From: Gammaproteobacteria bacterium
GTDB taxonomy: Bacteria; Pseudomonadota; Gammaproteobacteria; Steroidobacterales; XN24
Direction of reading: 5' to 3'
Length of the DNA: 64,000 nt
Assembly: GCA_024640085.1 (NCBI GenBank)
Contig: JAHEFR010000005.1
Span: 1-64,000, forward strand
The notes beneath the pieces were generated by a model, which was not told the DNA's origin, did no database searches, and saw nothing but the letters and a program-made list of their open reading frames with translations. Shown in pieces: positions 49,979 through 58,798 of this stretch. Positions within the stretch are counted from its first letter, which is position 1; every line of letters begins with the position of its first letter. The translations under genes were made by a program, and so were the position numbers.

Positions 49979-49995
49979 CCCCCGCCGGAGGAAGA

Positions 49996-51912
49996 TCAGT
50001 CCGCGCTGGCCTTTCTGGCCGCGTAGCGCTCCCGTCGTTCCTCCAGTTCGACCCAGCGGTCCGTAGTCGCGTCCAGGGCCGCGATCTTCTGCTCCAGTGA
50101 GTCCAGCACCGGGCGGGTCTCCTCGTAGGGCATGGCATAGAAGTCGGGTGCCGAGATCCTCCCCTGCAGGTCCGCTATTTCGGCCTCCAGAGACGCTATC
50201 GTGTCGGGAAGACCCTCCAGTTCCCGCTGGTCCCTGTAGCTCAGCTTGGTGTGCTGCTTGTTCCGCCCGCCCCCCCCGCAGCCGTCTGCCGCCTTTGCCG
50301 GATCAGGCCGATCGACCTCCGACAGGACGCGGCCCCGGCGCTCCCAGTCGCTGTACCCACCGGCGTATTCCACGACGTTGCCGCCAGCTTCGAACACCAG
50401 GATCTTGTTGACCACGTTGTCGAGGAACTGGCGGTCGTGGGTTACGACGATCAGGGTGCCGGGGTAGGCCCTGAGCTGCCGCTCCAGCACTTCCAGTGTC
50501 TCCACGTCCAGGTCGTTGGTCGGCTCGTCCAGGACCAGCAGATTCGTGGGGCGCGTGAACAGCCTGGCCAGGATCACCCGGTTCCGCTCACCGCCCGACA
50601 GGGCCTTCACCGGCGTCATGGCGCGCTTGGCGCTGAACAAGAACCCGGTCAGGTACCCGACCACGTGCTGTGGTTTGCCGTTGATGGTCACGTAGTCCCG
50701 GCCGTCGCCCACGTTGTCGGCCACGCTCTTCTCGAGATCGAGTTCGCCCCTCAGCTGGTCGAAATAACCGATCTCCAGGTTGGTCCCGTGCTTCACTGTG
50801 CCGGACCAGGGCTCGATCTCCTTCAGCAGAATACGGAGCAGGGTGCTCTTGCCGACGCCGTTGTTTCCCACCAGGCCGATACGATCCCCGCGGGCGATTT
50901 TCACGGTCAGGCCTTCGATCAAGCGTTCCTCGCCGAAACCGTGCACGATCCGGTGAGCCAGAATAACCTTTCGGCCGGACGGCTCCGCCTCGCCGATGCG
51001 GATACGTGCGTCCTTCGGACGCGGGATGCGCTGTTCCCGCTCCTCGCGCATTGCCATCAGGGCACGGACCCGGCCCTCGTTGCGGGTCCTCCGGGCCTTG
51101 ATCCCCTGGCGGAACCAGGCTTCCTCGGCGTCGAGGACCTTGTCAAACTCCGCGTTGGTCCGCGACTCCTCCTCGACGGCTTCAGCTTTCCGTCGCAGGT
51201 ACTGGCCATAGTCCCCGGGCCAGCTCACCAGCTTGCCGCGGTCGATTTCCACGATGCGGGTGGCGAGCCGCTGCACGAACAGACGGTCGTGGCTGATGAA
51301 CAGCACGCTGCCGGGATAACCCCTGACCTGGTCTTCCAGCCAGCGTATCGATACCAGGTCCAGATGGTTGGTCGGCTCGTCCAGCAGCAACACTTCCGGC
51401 CGGCTCACCAGGGCCCTGGCCAGCGCCACCCGCCGCCGCCACCCGCCGGAAAGCTCCGCCAGCCGGCGGTCCTCCGGAAGCCGCATCTCTGACATCATGG
51501 ATTCCACCCGGCGATCGAGATGCCAGGCGTCGTGGGCATCGATCCGACGCTGCAGCTCCTCCAGTTCCCGAAGACCGTCCCGGTCCAGTGCCTGCCCGGA
51601 CCTGGCGTGATACTCGTCGCAGAGCGCCTGGAGGTACGACAGCCCGGAGGTGACATGTTCGCGGACCGTGTGGTCGAGAGCGTCGGGAAGAGTCTGTTCC
51701 AGCTGGCTCACGCGCAGTTCGCCACGGAAACTGATCTCTCCCTCGTCGGGGTGGTACTGGCCCGCGATCAGGCGGATCAGTGACGTCTTGCCCGAGCCGT
51801 TGCGCCCGATCAGGCAGACCCTTTCCCCCGGATCGATGGAAAAGGAGGCATCCTTCAGGATGACCTGATCACCGAACGACAGGGACACATCATCGAGTCG
51901 GACGAGGCTCAT
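49996..51912 (-). CDS. uup: ABC-F ATPase Uup
   Basis: Cytoplasmic ABC-F protein without membrane domains; E. coli Uup acts on ribosomes and suppresses transposon precise excision. It has 638 residues from the ATG at 51910-51912 (longer frame to 52170 rejected). There are two ATPase modules: Walker A LIGRNGSGKTS and signature LSGGWRRRVALARAL in the first, LVGNNGVGKST and LSGGERNRVILARLF in the second. A linker lies between them, and a C-terminal coiled-coil (about 560-638, with LPDTIASLEAEIADLQGRI) distinguishes Uup from EttA and YbiT. Confidence 0.92.
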   Translation of the reverse strand: MSLVRLDDVSLSFGDQVILKDASFSIDPGERVCLIGRNGSGKTSLIRLIAGQYHPDEGEISFRGELRVSQLEQTLPDALDHTVREHVTSGLSYLQALCDEYHARSGQALDRDGLRELEELQRRIDAHDAWHLDRRVESMMSEMRLPEDRRLAELSGGWRRRVALARALVSRPEVLLLDEPTNHLDLVSIRWLEDQVRGYPGSVLFISHDRLFVQRLATRIVEIDRGKLVSWPGDYGQYLRRKAEAVEEESRTNAEFDKVLDAEEAWFRQGIKARRTRNEGRVRALMAMREEREQRIPRPKDARIRIGEAEPSGRKVILAHRIVHGFGEERLIEGLTVKIARGDRIGLVGNNGVGKSTLLRILLKEIEPWSGTVKHGTNLEIGYFDQLRGELDLEKSVADNVGDGRDYVTINGKPQHVVGYLTGFLFSAKRAMTPVKALSGGERNRVILARLFTRPTNLLVLDEPTNDLDVETLEVLERQLRAYPGTLIVVTHDRQFLDNVVNKILVFEAGGNVVEYAGGYSDWERRGRVLSEVDRPDPAKAADGCGGGGRNKQHTKLSYRDQRELEGLPDTIASLEAEIADLQGRISAPDFYAMPYEETRPVLDSLEQKIAALDATTDRWVELEERRERYAARKASAD

Positions 51913-52140
51913 GGGGACAGCGCGGAATGCCGCTAGCGGGGTCGCGATTGTGGCGGTATGTACGGCCCAACTCAAGCTGCCTGCCACCGGGAGGCGGGCG
52001 GCCCGCCTGCGTTTCCGGGCCCGGGCTGTTAGCATCTCCCGACATGCGTCTGTCTGCGCACGGCCCGATTTCCGGGCATCCTCCTCTCTGCTGGCAGTGA
52101 GGAGCGCCTTCAACACCCTGCCACCGGACCGGGAGAATCC

Positions 52141-52500
52141 ATGCAACAGCCCAGACTCGATCTCGACCATTTCCGCCGCGAATTGATCAGCCTGCGCGAG
52201 CGGCTGACGGAGGATTCCAGGGATGGGGATCCGGCTGCCGATGTGGTGGAAGTGGATCAGTCACGGGTAGGTCGACTGTCGCGGATGGATGCACTCCTGG
52301 GGCAGGCCATGTCCAAGGAGACCAAACGACGCCGGGCGGCGGCGCTTAAGAGGATCGCCGCGGCGCTGGGCAGGATCGAGTCGGGGGACTTCGGGGTCTG
52401 CCGCGAGTGCGACGAGCCGATCGCTTCCGCCCGCCTTGACTTCGACCCCACGATCACTCTTTGTGTCAGGTGCGCCGAGCGAGCCGAGTCGGAAACGTAA
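52141..52500 (+). CDS. DksA/TraR-type C4 zinc-finger protein
   Basis: A 119-residue protein with an N-terminal coiled-coil (about 7-85) and a four-cysteine zinc finger CREC...CVRC near the end (GVCRECDEPI, TLCVRCAERA). This matches short DksA-like proteins that enter the RNA polymerase secondary channel. The coiled-coil tip reads DGDPAADVVEVDQSRVGR, without the double-aspartate tip arrangement of DksA that I could align with confidence, so a ppGpp-linked role is uncertain. It is divergent from uup. Confidence 0.8.
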   Translation: MQQPRLDLDHFRRELISLRERLTEDSRDGDPAADVVEVDQSRVGRLSRMDALLGQAMSKETKRRRAAALKRIAAALGRIESGDFGVCRECDEPIASARLDFDPTITLCVRCAERAESET

Positions 52501-52597
52501 AGCAGTAGATCGTTCGCCGGCGCTCTGCCCCGGTCAATCCGGTGTTCCGCCACGCTGTGCGATAAACTTCCCGGTGGCCGTCGATCAGGGGGGGGAC

Positions 52598-53560
52598 ATG
52601 ACCGACTATTTCATCTCGGTGCGCAACATCAGGCGGGGCGCTTTCGGTAGCGAGCCCGGCACGACCCGCTTCCTGGAGGTCCCGGACGACGCCATGGAGC
52701 CGCAGCCGAACCACGGTATCGGCCGCACCCGATGGGTGGAACGCGTCATGGAGGACGCCCGCTGCGGCACAGACCCCGCGACGGGAAGGGAATGCGGCGA
52801 CATCCTCGTCTTCGTGCACGGTTACAACAACCATCCGGAAATCGTCGTACAGCGCCATCGCCAGCTGAAATCCGGCCTTGCCCGGGCGGGATTTGACGGT
52901 GTCATGGTCAGTTTCGACTGGCCGAGCAACAACATCGCGCTGAACTATCTGGAAGACCGGAGCGACGCCCGTCTGACCTCCATCAAACTGGTCGACGACT
53001 GCATCAGGCTGTTCACCCTGACCCAGCTCCGCGGGTGCGCCTACAACGTCCACCTTCTGGCCCACTCGACCGGCGCCTACGTCATCCGGGAAGGCTTCGA
53101 CGATGCGGACGACCGCAGGAATATCGCGGCCACAAACTGGACTGCCAGCCAGATCGTACTTATCGCCGCCGACGTCTCAGCCAAATCCATGGGCAGCCAG
53201 GATTCCAAATCGACCTCCCTCTACCGGCACTGCATACGGCTCACCAACTACCAGAATCCCTACGACTCGGTACTGAAGCTCTCCAACATCAAGCGGGTTG
53301 GCGTGGCGCCGAGGGCCGGCCGGATTGGATTGCCCGACAACGCTCCCCAGAAGGCCGTCAACGTCAATTGCGGCGACCACTACCAGACACTGGAACCAGA
53401 GGATTCCGCCGGAGGCGTATGGGGACATTCGTGGTTCTTCGACGACGCCGGATTCGCCCGGGACCTGGTGCATACGCTGAAAGGCGACATCGATCGTAAC
53501 TATATCCCCACCCGGACCCGGGCTGCCGGCGGTAGCCTGTCGCTGACCCCCGGGAAATAG
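52598..53560 (+). CDS. DUF900-type alpha/beta hydrolase
   Basis: Protein of 320 residues from the ATG at 52598 preceded by a G-rich ribosome-binding site; a longer frame to 52289 overlaps the zinc-finger gene. It has an oxyanion-region FVHGYNNHPE, then SFDWPSNN, and a nucleophile elbow HLLAHSTGAYVIRE with serine in A-H-S-T-G. A histidine candidate is in GGVWGHSWFF. The arrangement HGYN...DWPS...HS.G is that of DUF900 hydrolases. Substrate unknown. The next gene starts 5 bases after its stop. Confidence 0.78.
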   Translation: MTDYFISVRNIRRGAFGSEPGTTRFLEVPDDAMEPQPNHGIGRTRWVERVMEDARCGTDPATGRECGDILVFVHGYNNHPEIVVQRHRQLKSGLARAGFDGVMVSFDWPSNNIALNYLEDRSDARLTSIKLVDDCIRLFTLTQLRGCAYNVHLLAHSTGAYVIREGFDDADDRRNIAATNWTASQIVLIAADVSAKSMGSQDSKSTSLYRHCIRLTNYQNPYDSVLKLSNIKRVGVAPRAGRIGLPDNAPQKAVNVNCGDHYQTLEPEDSAGGVWGHSWFFDDAGFARDLVHTLKGDIDRNYIPTRTRAAGGSLSLTPGK

Positions 53561-53565
53561 ACTCC

Positions 53566-54426
53566 GTGAACCGGTCTGATCCGGCCCTATCGACGGTCCT
53601 GCTGACGGCCGTCGCCATGATCGCGTTCGCGGCAAACTCGGTGCTCTGTCGCATGGCTCTGGCGCCTGCGGCCATCGATCCGGCGTCATTCACAAGCCTG
53701 AGGATGGTCTCCGGCGCCGTTACCCTGTGGCTGCTGTCGATGATCCTTGGCGGCAGGAAGGCGGCGCGGGGCGGCAACTGGGAAGGGGCCGCATACCTGT
53801 TCCTTTACGCCATCAGCTTCTCATTCGCCTACATGAGCCTGTCGGCGGGTACCGGCGCGTTGCTGCTGTTCGGTTCGGTACAGATCGCTATGATCGCCTG
53901 GGCGCTGGTCGTGGGAGAACGGCCGAGGCCAGGCCGGTGGATCGGCATGATCGTGGCCCTGGTCGGCTTCGTCTACCTGGTGCTGCCCGGCGTGACCGCG
54001 CCGTCACCGACCGGGGCCGCACTGATGACCACCGCCGGCATCGCCTGGGCGTTCTATTCCCTTCGGCGGCGCGGACATGGCGATCCGCTACCGGAGACGG
54101 CCGGAAACTTCGCCAGGGCCGCTCCCATGGCGCTGGCGGTCAGCCTCGTGCTCGCAGGCAAGGCCCACGTTTCGCCCCAGGGCATCATCCTGGCCGTGAT
54201 GTCAGGCGCCCTTGCCTCCGGCCTCGGGTACGTGGTCTGGTACGCTGCGCTCCGGGGTCTGACGGCGAGCGGCGCGGCGATTTCGCAGATATCGGTCGCC
54301 CCGATCGCTGCTCTCGGCGGCATCATCTTCCTGGGTGAAGCATTGAGCGGCAGGATCGTGATCGCGTCTGTCCTCATCCTCGGAGGCATCGCCCTGGCGC
54401 TGCTCTCCCGGTCGCCGGCACGCTGA
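53566..54426 (+). CDS. EamA/DMT-superfamily transporter
   Basis: Protein of 286 residues from a GTG, with ten predicted membrane helices in two EamA repeats (about 8-140 and 150-284). Repeat features are ASFTSLRMVSGAVTLWLLS in the first and AISQISVAPIAALGGIIFLGE in the second. Members export amino acids or other metabolites; the ligand is unknown. It is 5 bases after the DUF900 hydrolase gene and 83 bases before the decarboxylase, so it might export an amine or amino acid, by inference. Confidence 0.85.
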   Translation: MNRSDPALSTVLLTAVAMIAFAANSVLCRMALAPAAIDPASFTSLRMVSGAVTLWLLSMILGGRKAARGGNWEGAAYLFLYAISFSFAYMSLSAGTGALLLFGSVQIAMIAWALVVGERPRPGRWIGMIVALVGFVYLVLPGVTAPSPTGAALMTTAGIAWAFYSLRRRGHGDPLPETAGNFARAAPMALAVSLVLAGKAHVSPQGIILAVMSGALASGLGYVVWYAALRGLTASGAAISQISVAPIAALGGIIFLGEALSGRIVIASVLILGGIALALLSRSPAR

Positions 54427-54509
54427 AACCTGAAATCCGTGGCCGACGGCGTCTGACGGCCGTTTTGGTGAGTCAGCCCTCCTAGGCCTCTCGAACGGAC
54501 GGCAAGAAG

Positions 54510-55919
54510 ATGAAAGATGAAGACAACGGCATTGCGGCAGGCAGGGCGCAATCCAGGTCCCTGGACGTCCTGCAATCCGCCGCGGCCCGCGGCATCCGGT
54601 TCCGGAACCGACTTGCGGCGCGTCCGGTCGCTCCGGACAGGGCCGCGGTGGATGCGCTCGCCGCTTTCGACACCCCCATGCCCGATGAACCTGTCCCGGC
54701 GGAAGACGTCCTGGAGTTGCTGGACACCCTCGGCTCGCCGGCCACCGTGGCCACCGCCGGCGGCCGGTTCTTCGGCTTTGTCATCGGCTCCTCGACACCC
54801 GTGACGCTGGCGGCGAACTGGCTGGCCAGCGCGTGGGACCAGAACGCCGGCCTGTGGGCCGGAACGCCTGTCGGGTCGCAACTGGAAATCGTCTGCCTCC
54901 GCTGGTTGCGGGAACTGCTCGGGCTCGACGAGCACTGGGGCGGCGCCTTCGTCACCGGCTGTACGATGGCCAATTTCAGCTGCCTCGCCGCCGCCCGCAG
55001 TGGGCTGCTGTCCTCTCTGGGCTGGGACGTGGAGAGGGATGGCCTGTACAGTGCGCCGGAGATTCCGGTCATCGTGGGCGAAGAGGTCCATCCCACCCTG
55101 ACCAAGGCGCTCGGCCTGCTCGGTTTCGGTCGTGAGCGTGTGATCCGGGTGCCGACCGACAGCCGTGGCCGCATGCGCGCAGACGCCTTTCCTCGCCTGA
55201 GCGGACCGTCGCTGCTCTGTCTCCAGGCCGGCAATCTCAATACCGGCGATTTCGACCCGATCCGGGAGATCCGCGAACGAACCGCCGCAACGGGATCGTG
55301 GCTCCACGTTGACGCCGCCTTCGGCCTCTGGGCGGCGGCCAGCCCGGACCTCCGCCATCTCGTCGGCGGCATCGAGTCGGTGGATTCCATCGCCACGGAC
55401 GCCCACAAGTGGCCCAACGTCCCTTGCGACTGCGGCATCGCCCTTGTGCGCGAGGCCGACATCCTCCGGCGCACCATGTCTTTCTCCGTCGCCTACCTGC
55501 CGGAGGATGCCCGGCGGGAACCGTCCCATTACACGCCTGAGCTGTCGCGGCGGGCGCGTGGCGTGGAGGTGTGGGCGGCCCTCATGAACCTCGGCCGCAA
55601 GAGGCTGGCGGCAGCCATAGAATGCAACTGCCGGCAGGCACGTCGCTTCGCCGGGGGTCTCGCTGACGCGGGGTTCGAAATCCTGAACGACATAGTCCTC
55701 AACCAGGTACTGGTGTCCTTCGGCACCGAGGCCCAGACCCTGGAGACCATCCGGCTGATCCAGGAGGACGGCACCTGCTGGTGCGGCGGAACCCGGTGGA
55801 AGGACCGGACGGCAATGCGCATCTCCGTGTGCAGCTTCGCCACCACCGATGCCGACGTGGAGAGCAGCCTGGAAACAATGATCAGGTGCGCGAGGGAGGC
55901 CCGGGCAAGCGTCGGCTGA
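54510..55919 (+). CDS. Pyridoxal-phosphate-dependent group II decarboxylase
   Basis: Protein of 469 residues, normal for group II amino-acid decarboxylases. The PLP-binding lysine is in the family motif TDAHKWPNVPCDCG, preceded by the aspartate-bearing HVDAAFGLWAA. The early region has FGFVIGSSTPVTLAANWLAS and FVTGCTMANFSCLAAARSGL. Glutamate, aspartate, aromatic amino acid and tyrosine decarboxylases share this; the substrate is not evident. Some members act as lyases or aminotransferases instead. Confidence 0.85.
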   Translation: MKDEDNGIAAGRAQSRSLDVLQSAAARGIRFRNRLAARPVAPDRAAVDALAAFDTPMPDEPVPAEDVLELLDTLGSPATVATAGGRFFGFVIGSSTPVTLAANWLASAWDQNAGLWAGTPVGSQLEIVCLRWLRELLGLDEHWGGAFVTGCTMANFSCLAAARSGLLSSLGWDVERDGLYSAPEIPVIVGEEVHPTLTKALGLLGFGRERVIRVPTDSRGRMRADAFPRLSGPSLLCLQAGNLNTGDFDPIREIRERTAATGSWLHVDAAFGLWAAASPDLRHLVGGIESVDSIATDAHKWPNVPCDCGIALVREADILRRTMSFSVAYLPEDARREPSHYTPELSRRARGVEVWAALMNLGRKRLAAAIECNCRQARRFAGGLADAGFEILNDIVLNQVLVSFGTEAQTLETIRLIQEDGTCWCGGTRWKDRTAMRISVCSFATTDADVESSLETMIRCAREARASVG

Positions 55920-55949
55920 CCGCGACCGCAGCCTCCGGCAGGCCCTGCT

Positions 55950-56855
55950 CTACCGGCCGGCTCCGGCGGCCCCCAGCCAGGCGGCGCCGCGCACCCCGCT
56001 GGAGTCCCCGTGGACATTTTTTCGCACGACCACGTCCGGCTGGTCCGTGAACAGGTGAGTGGCCATGGCGTCGCGGGCCCGGTCGGCCAGGCCCGGCAGG
56101 TTCGACATCCCGCCTCCAAGGACGACGATGTCCGGGTCGAGAATATTGACCACCGCGGCAAGGGCGCGGCCGAGACGCTCTGCGTAACGATCGAGGGTTG
56201 CCGCCGAAAGACCGCAGCCCGCCGCTGCCCGGCTGACGATGTCTCGGGTGGCGATCGCTTCACCGGTGGCGCGTTCGTGATCCGCTTCCATGCCGGGGCC
56301 GGACAGGAACGTCTCCACGCAGCCGTGCCTGCCGCAATAACAGAAGGGCCCGGGCGTCTCCTCCCCGCGGGGTCGCGGCAAGGGATTGTGGCCCCATTCT
56401 CCGGCGATGGCCTGGCGTCCGATGTGGATGCGACCATCCACGACGATACCGCCACCAACACCGGTGCCCAGGATGGCGCCGAATACCATCCCTGCGCCGG
56501 CGCCCGCCCCGTCCGTCGCCTCCGACAGGGTGAAGCAATTGGCATCGTTCATCAGGGCAACAGGCCGGCTGAGGGCCGAGGCGAGGTCACGATCCAACGG
56601 ATGCCCGATCAGCCAGGTGGAGTTGGCATTCTTGACCAGGCCCGTGCGCGCCGAGATGGTGCCGGGGAGTCCGACGCCTACGGTGCCCGGCTCGCCAGCG
56701 GACTCCTCGGCCGCCCGCACCAGTCCCGTAATCGTCTCGAGAGTGCCCAGGTAATCCTGCGGCGTCGGCACGCGACGACGCCAGAGTTCGATCCCGTCCC
56801 CATCGAGGACCACGACCTCGATCTTGGTCCCGCCGATATCGACCCCGATCCGCAT
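55950..56855 (-). CDS. ROK-family sugar kinase, fructokinase-like
   Basis: ATP-dependent hexose kinase, 301 residues from the ATG at 56853-56855; the frame runs to 56972 but the ATP motif IGVDIGGTKIEVVVLD should begin at residue 2. The ROK signature is present, with sugar-binding ND in ALMNDANCFTLSEATDG, E and H in AGEWGHNPLP, and the zinc site FCYCGRHGCVETFLSGPG. The sequence is closest in style to E. coli Mak (fructokinase), though glucokinase or N-acetylglucosamine kinase activity is possible. There is no DNA-binding domain, so not a ROK repressor. Confidence 0.87.
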   Translation of the reverse strand: MRIGVDIGGTKIEVVVLDGDGIELWRRRVPTPQDYLGTLETITGLVRAAEESAGEPGTVGVGLPGTISARTGLVKNANSTWLIGHPLDRDLASALSRPVALMNDANCFTLSEATDGAGAGAGMVFGAILGTGVGGGIVVDGRIHIGRQAIAGEWGHNPLPRPRGEETPGPFCYCGRHGCVETFLSGPGMEADHERATGEAIATRDIVSRAAAGCGLSAATLDRYAERLGRALAAVVNILDPDIVVLGGGMSNLPGLADRARDAMATHLFTDQPDVVVRKNVHGDSSGVRGAAWLGAAGAGR

Positions 56856-56919
56856 TACCTGTCTCCCGTGCCGCAGGGCTGTGGCCGGATGGATCCGCCC
56901 GGTTGTTATGCTAGGACTG

Positions 56920-57399
56920 ATGGCGCCGGATTCCCAACCCAACCCCGACCGGATCACCACATCGCCCGGCACCTATGTTCTCGTCCTCACCCTGGGTCGC
57001 AGCAGCCGGATCAAGGTCGGCGCGCTGGGGCGCCGGAGTTTCGCGGCAGGTGTCTACCTCTATGTCGGCAGCGCAAGGGGGCCTGGAGGTCTCCGGGCGA
57101 GGATCGCACACCATCGGCGTGACCCCCGTTCGCTCCACTGGCACATCGACTACCTGCGCAGACATGCCCGGGTTACCGGCGTGTTGCTGGCGACGGGCAG
57201 CAAGAAGCGGGAATGCGACTGGGCCCGCCGTCTCCACGGAAACGATGATCTGGCGTCGGCTGTGGCGGGATTCGGCGCCTCGGACTGCGACTGCGGGACG
57301 CATCTCTTCTTCGTCGCCGAGGCCGGGGGGCGGCTCTTGGAGCGGATCGGGCGGCATTTCCATCCGGTTATCGTACAGTCGGTTTGCTGGTCGGGATGA
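56920..57399 (+). CDS. GIY-YIG domain protein (DUF123 type)
   Basis: Protein of 159 residues if it starts at the ATG at 56920; the ATG at 56908 is an alternative. It has the family's two tyrosine motifs, PGTYVLVLTL and AAGVYLYVGSARG, then an arginine/histidine segment LRARIAHHRRDPRSLHWHIDYL and a cysteine pair DCDCGTHLFF. These are typical of DUF123, a small GIY-YIG family found as a lone protein or fused to endonuclease III-like proteins. A nuclease role in repair is suggested but unproven. Confidence 0.82.
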   Translation: MAPDSQPNPDRITTSPGTYVLVLTLGRSSRIKVGALGRRSFAAGVYLYVGSARGPGGLRARIAHHRRDPRSLHWHIDYLRRHARVTGVLLATGSKKRECDWARRLHGNDDLASAVAGFGASDCDCGTHLFFVAEAGGRLLERIGRHFHPVIVQSVCWSG

Positions 57400-57458
57400 G
57401 GTCAGAAATTTCGTGACAGGGACGGCCCCGAGACCTTAATCTTGGAGCGCCGAGTCGC

Positions 57459-57492
57459 CTCATTCCGGCCGCGAATATCAGGCCGGAATGAG
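57459..57492 (+). other. Perfect 12-base hairpin upstream of the RRM gene
   Basis: CTCATTCCGGCC (57459-57470) and GGCCGGAATGAG (57481-57492) form a perfect stem with a 10-base loop. It stands 60 bases after the GIY-YIG stop and 113 bases before the RRM start, with no T-run, so it could be a terminator for the former or a leader element for the latter. Confidence 0.6.
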
Positions 57493-57545
57493 CGGCTGGA
57501 CTGGTAAAGCGCTCCGTCCGGGACGGTCGGATCCGCCTGTCGGCC

Positions 57546-57586
57546 CGTGTGTTGTCGATCTGGCGGCCTGTTTGATCCAACACACG
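57546..57586 (+). promoter_or_regulatory. Second leader hairpin upstream of the RRM gene
   Basis: CGTGTGTTG (57546-57554) pairs with CAACACACG (57578-57586); an inner GATC (57557-57560) pairs with GATC (57574-57577) after a two-base bulge, giving a 13-pair stem around a 13-base loop. It ends 9 bases before the AGGA ribosome-binding site (57595-57598), so its folding could affect ribosome access. Confidence 0.5.
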
Positions 57587-57604
57587 TGCTCTGCAGGAAA
57601 TCAG

Positions 57605-57880
57605 ATGAATATCTATGTTGGCAACCTCGCCTACCGCACCACTGAAGATGATCTGCGCCAGTTATTTGCACAGTATGGCGAGGTTTCGAGTGTGAAAGTC
57701 ATTACCGACCGGGACACCGGGCAGTCGAAGGGATTCGGTTTTGTAGACATGCCCAACCAGTCGGAGGCCGAAGCGGCCATCAACAATCTCAACGAGACGG
57801 ACCTGGGCGGACGTAACCTCCGCGTCAACGAAGCCCGTCCGCGCACCGACCGGCCCGGACCACGCAGAAACCGTTTCTGA
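57605..57880 (+). CDS. RNA-binding protein with a single RRM domain
   Basis: Protein of 91 residues from the ATG at 57605, with AGGA 6 bases upstream; the frame is open further up but has no other family-like start. It is one RRM domain with RNP2 NIYVGNLAY and RNP1 SKGFGFVDM, and a short arginine/proline tail (RPRTDRPGPRRNRF). Bacterial RRM proteins of this type are often cold-induced, as in cyanobacteria. Two strong hairpins (57459-57492 and 57546-57586) in its leader suggest post-transcriptional or self-control, by inference. Confidence 0.9.
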   Translation: MNIYVGNLAYRTTEDDLRQLFAQYGEVSSVKVITDRDTGQSKGFGFVDMPNQSEAEAAINNLNETDLGGRNLRVNEARPRTDRPGPRRNRF

Positions 57881-57970
57881 CCGATCCGTTTCAGCCGCCA
57901 GGTTGGAGGGGGCACGGACCATGTCCCTCGCTGTCGGAGTTCCAGACCACCATCGCGCCGGGAGTCGGTC

Positions 57971-58336
57971 GTGACAGTTGCCAGGAACGTGCTGGGAGAA
58001 CCACTGGAGACCTGCGGCGTAGACCCGTTGACAGGTTTCGCCCGGGATGGCTGTTGCGTCGCTCACCCGGACGACGGAGGCCTTCATCTGGTCTGTGCCC
58101 GCGTCACGTCTGAGTTCCTCCGGTTTAGTCGCGAGCGGGGCAACGACCTCGTCACCCCGCGTGCGGGCTTCTCCGGCCTGCGCCCCGGAGACCGCTGGTG
58201 CCTTTGCGTCGAGCGCTGGCGGGAAGCGATGATCGCCGGCAAGGCGCCCCGGGTCGTGCTGGGGGCCACTCACGAGAGCGCTCTCCGGTACGTGACACTC
58301 GATCAGTTGAAACGGTATGCCGTCGATCTCAGCTGA
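57971..58336 (+). CDS. DUF2237 family protein
   Basis: Protein of 121 residues from a GTG with GGAG 6 bases upstream. It has the family pattern NVLGEPLETCGVDPLTGFARDGCC, given here in two parts (NVLGEPLETCG, DPLTGFARDGCC), and ends GATHESALRYVTLDQLKRYA. Conserved cysteines and an aspartate-rich start are typical, but function is unknown. It lies 90 bases after the RRM gene. Confidence 0.85.
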   Translation: MTVARNVLGEPLETCGVDPLTGFARDGCCVAHPDDGGLHLVCARVTSEFLRFSRERGNDLVTPRAGFSGLRPGDRWCLCVERWREAMIAGKAPRVVLGATHESALRYVTLDQLKRYAVDLS

Positions 58337-58389
58337 TGACCCGACCTCGGTCCCTGTTATGCTCTCCGGTGCAAACAGGAAGGACTCCC

Positions 58390-58785
58390 ATGAACACCGA
58401 AGACCAGATCACTGAAGCCGCTCACGAGATCCGCGATCTGATCGATAACATCAACCGCACCTGGCTGAAGGGCGATCCCGCGGACCTGGAGATGTTCTTT
58501 CATCCCGACGTCGTCATCCAGCCGCCGGGTGACTCGCCCCGGGTCCACGGCAGGGACCCTTGTATCGCGAGCTACGAGGCCTTCGTCACAGACGCCCACG
58601 TCAGGCAGTTCTCGCCGGGCGACGCGGAGATCGACGTATTCGGTGATACCGCTGTTGCAACGTATCGCTACCGTGTCGTCTACCAGATAGCCGACGACAC
58701 CTATGACGAGACCGGTGGTGAACTGCTCGTCTTTCTGCGCCGGGAAGAGCGCTGGCTGGTCGCCTGGCGGACCATGCTGGCCTGA
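58390..58785 (+). CDS. NTF2-like (SnoaL/DUF4440) protein
   Basis: Protein of 131 residues from the ATG at 58390, preceded by an AGGAAGGA ribosome-binding site. Its pattern fits a cone-shaped NTF2 fold: a first helix (AHEIRDLIDNINRTWLKGDP), then MFFHPDVVIQPPGD, ATYRYRVVYQ and a last strand RREERWLVAWRTML. Members are diverse small enzymes or binding proteins; no substrate is suggested. A TTATGCT sequence (58353-58359) about 30 bases upstream could be a -10 box. Confidence 0.75.
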   Translation: MNTEDQITEAAHEIRDLIDNINRTWLKGDPADLEMFFHPDVVIQPPGDSPRVHGRDPCIASYEAFVTDAHVRQFSPGDAEIDVFGDTAVATYRYRVVYQIADDTYDETGGELLVFLRREERWLVAWRTMLA

Positions 58786-58798
58786 GCACCAGGCAACC

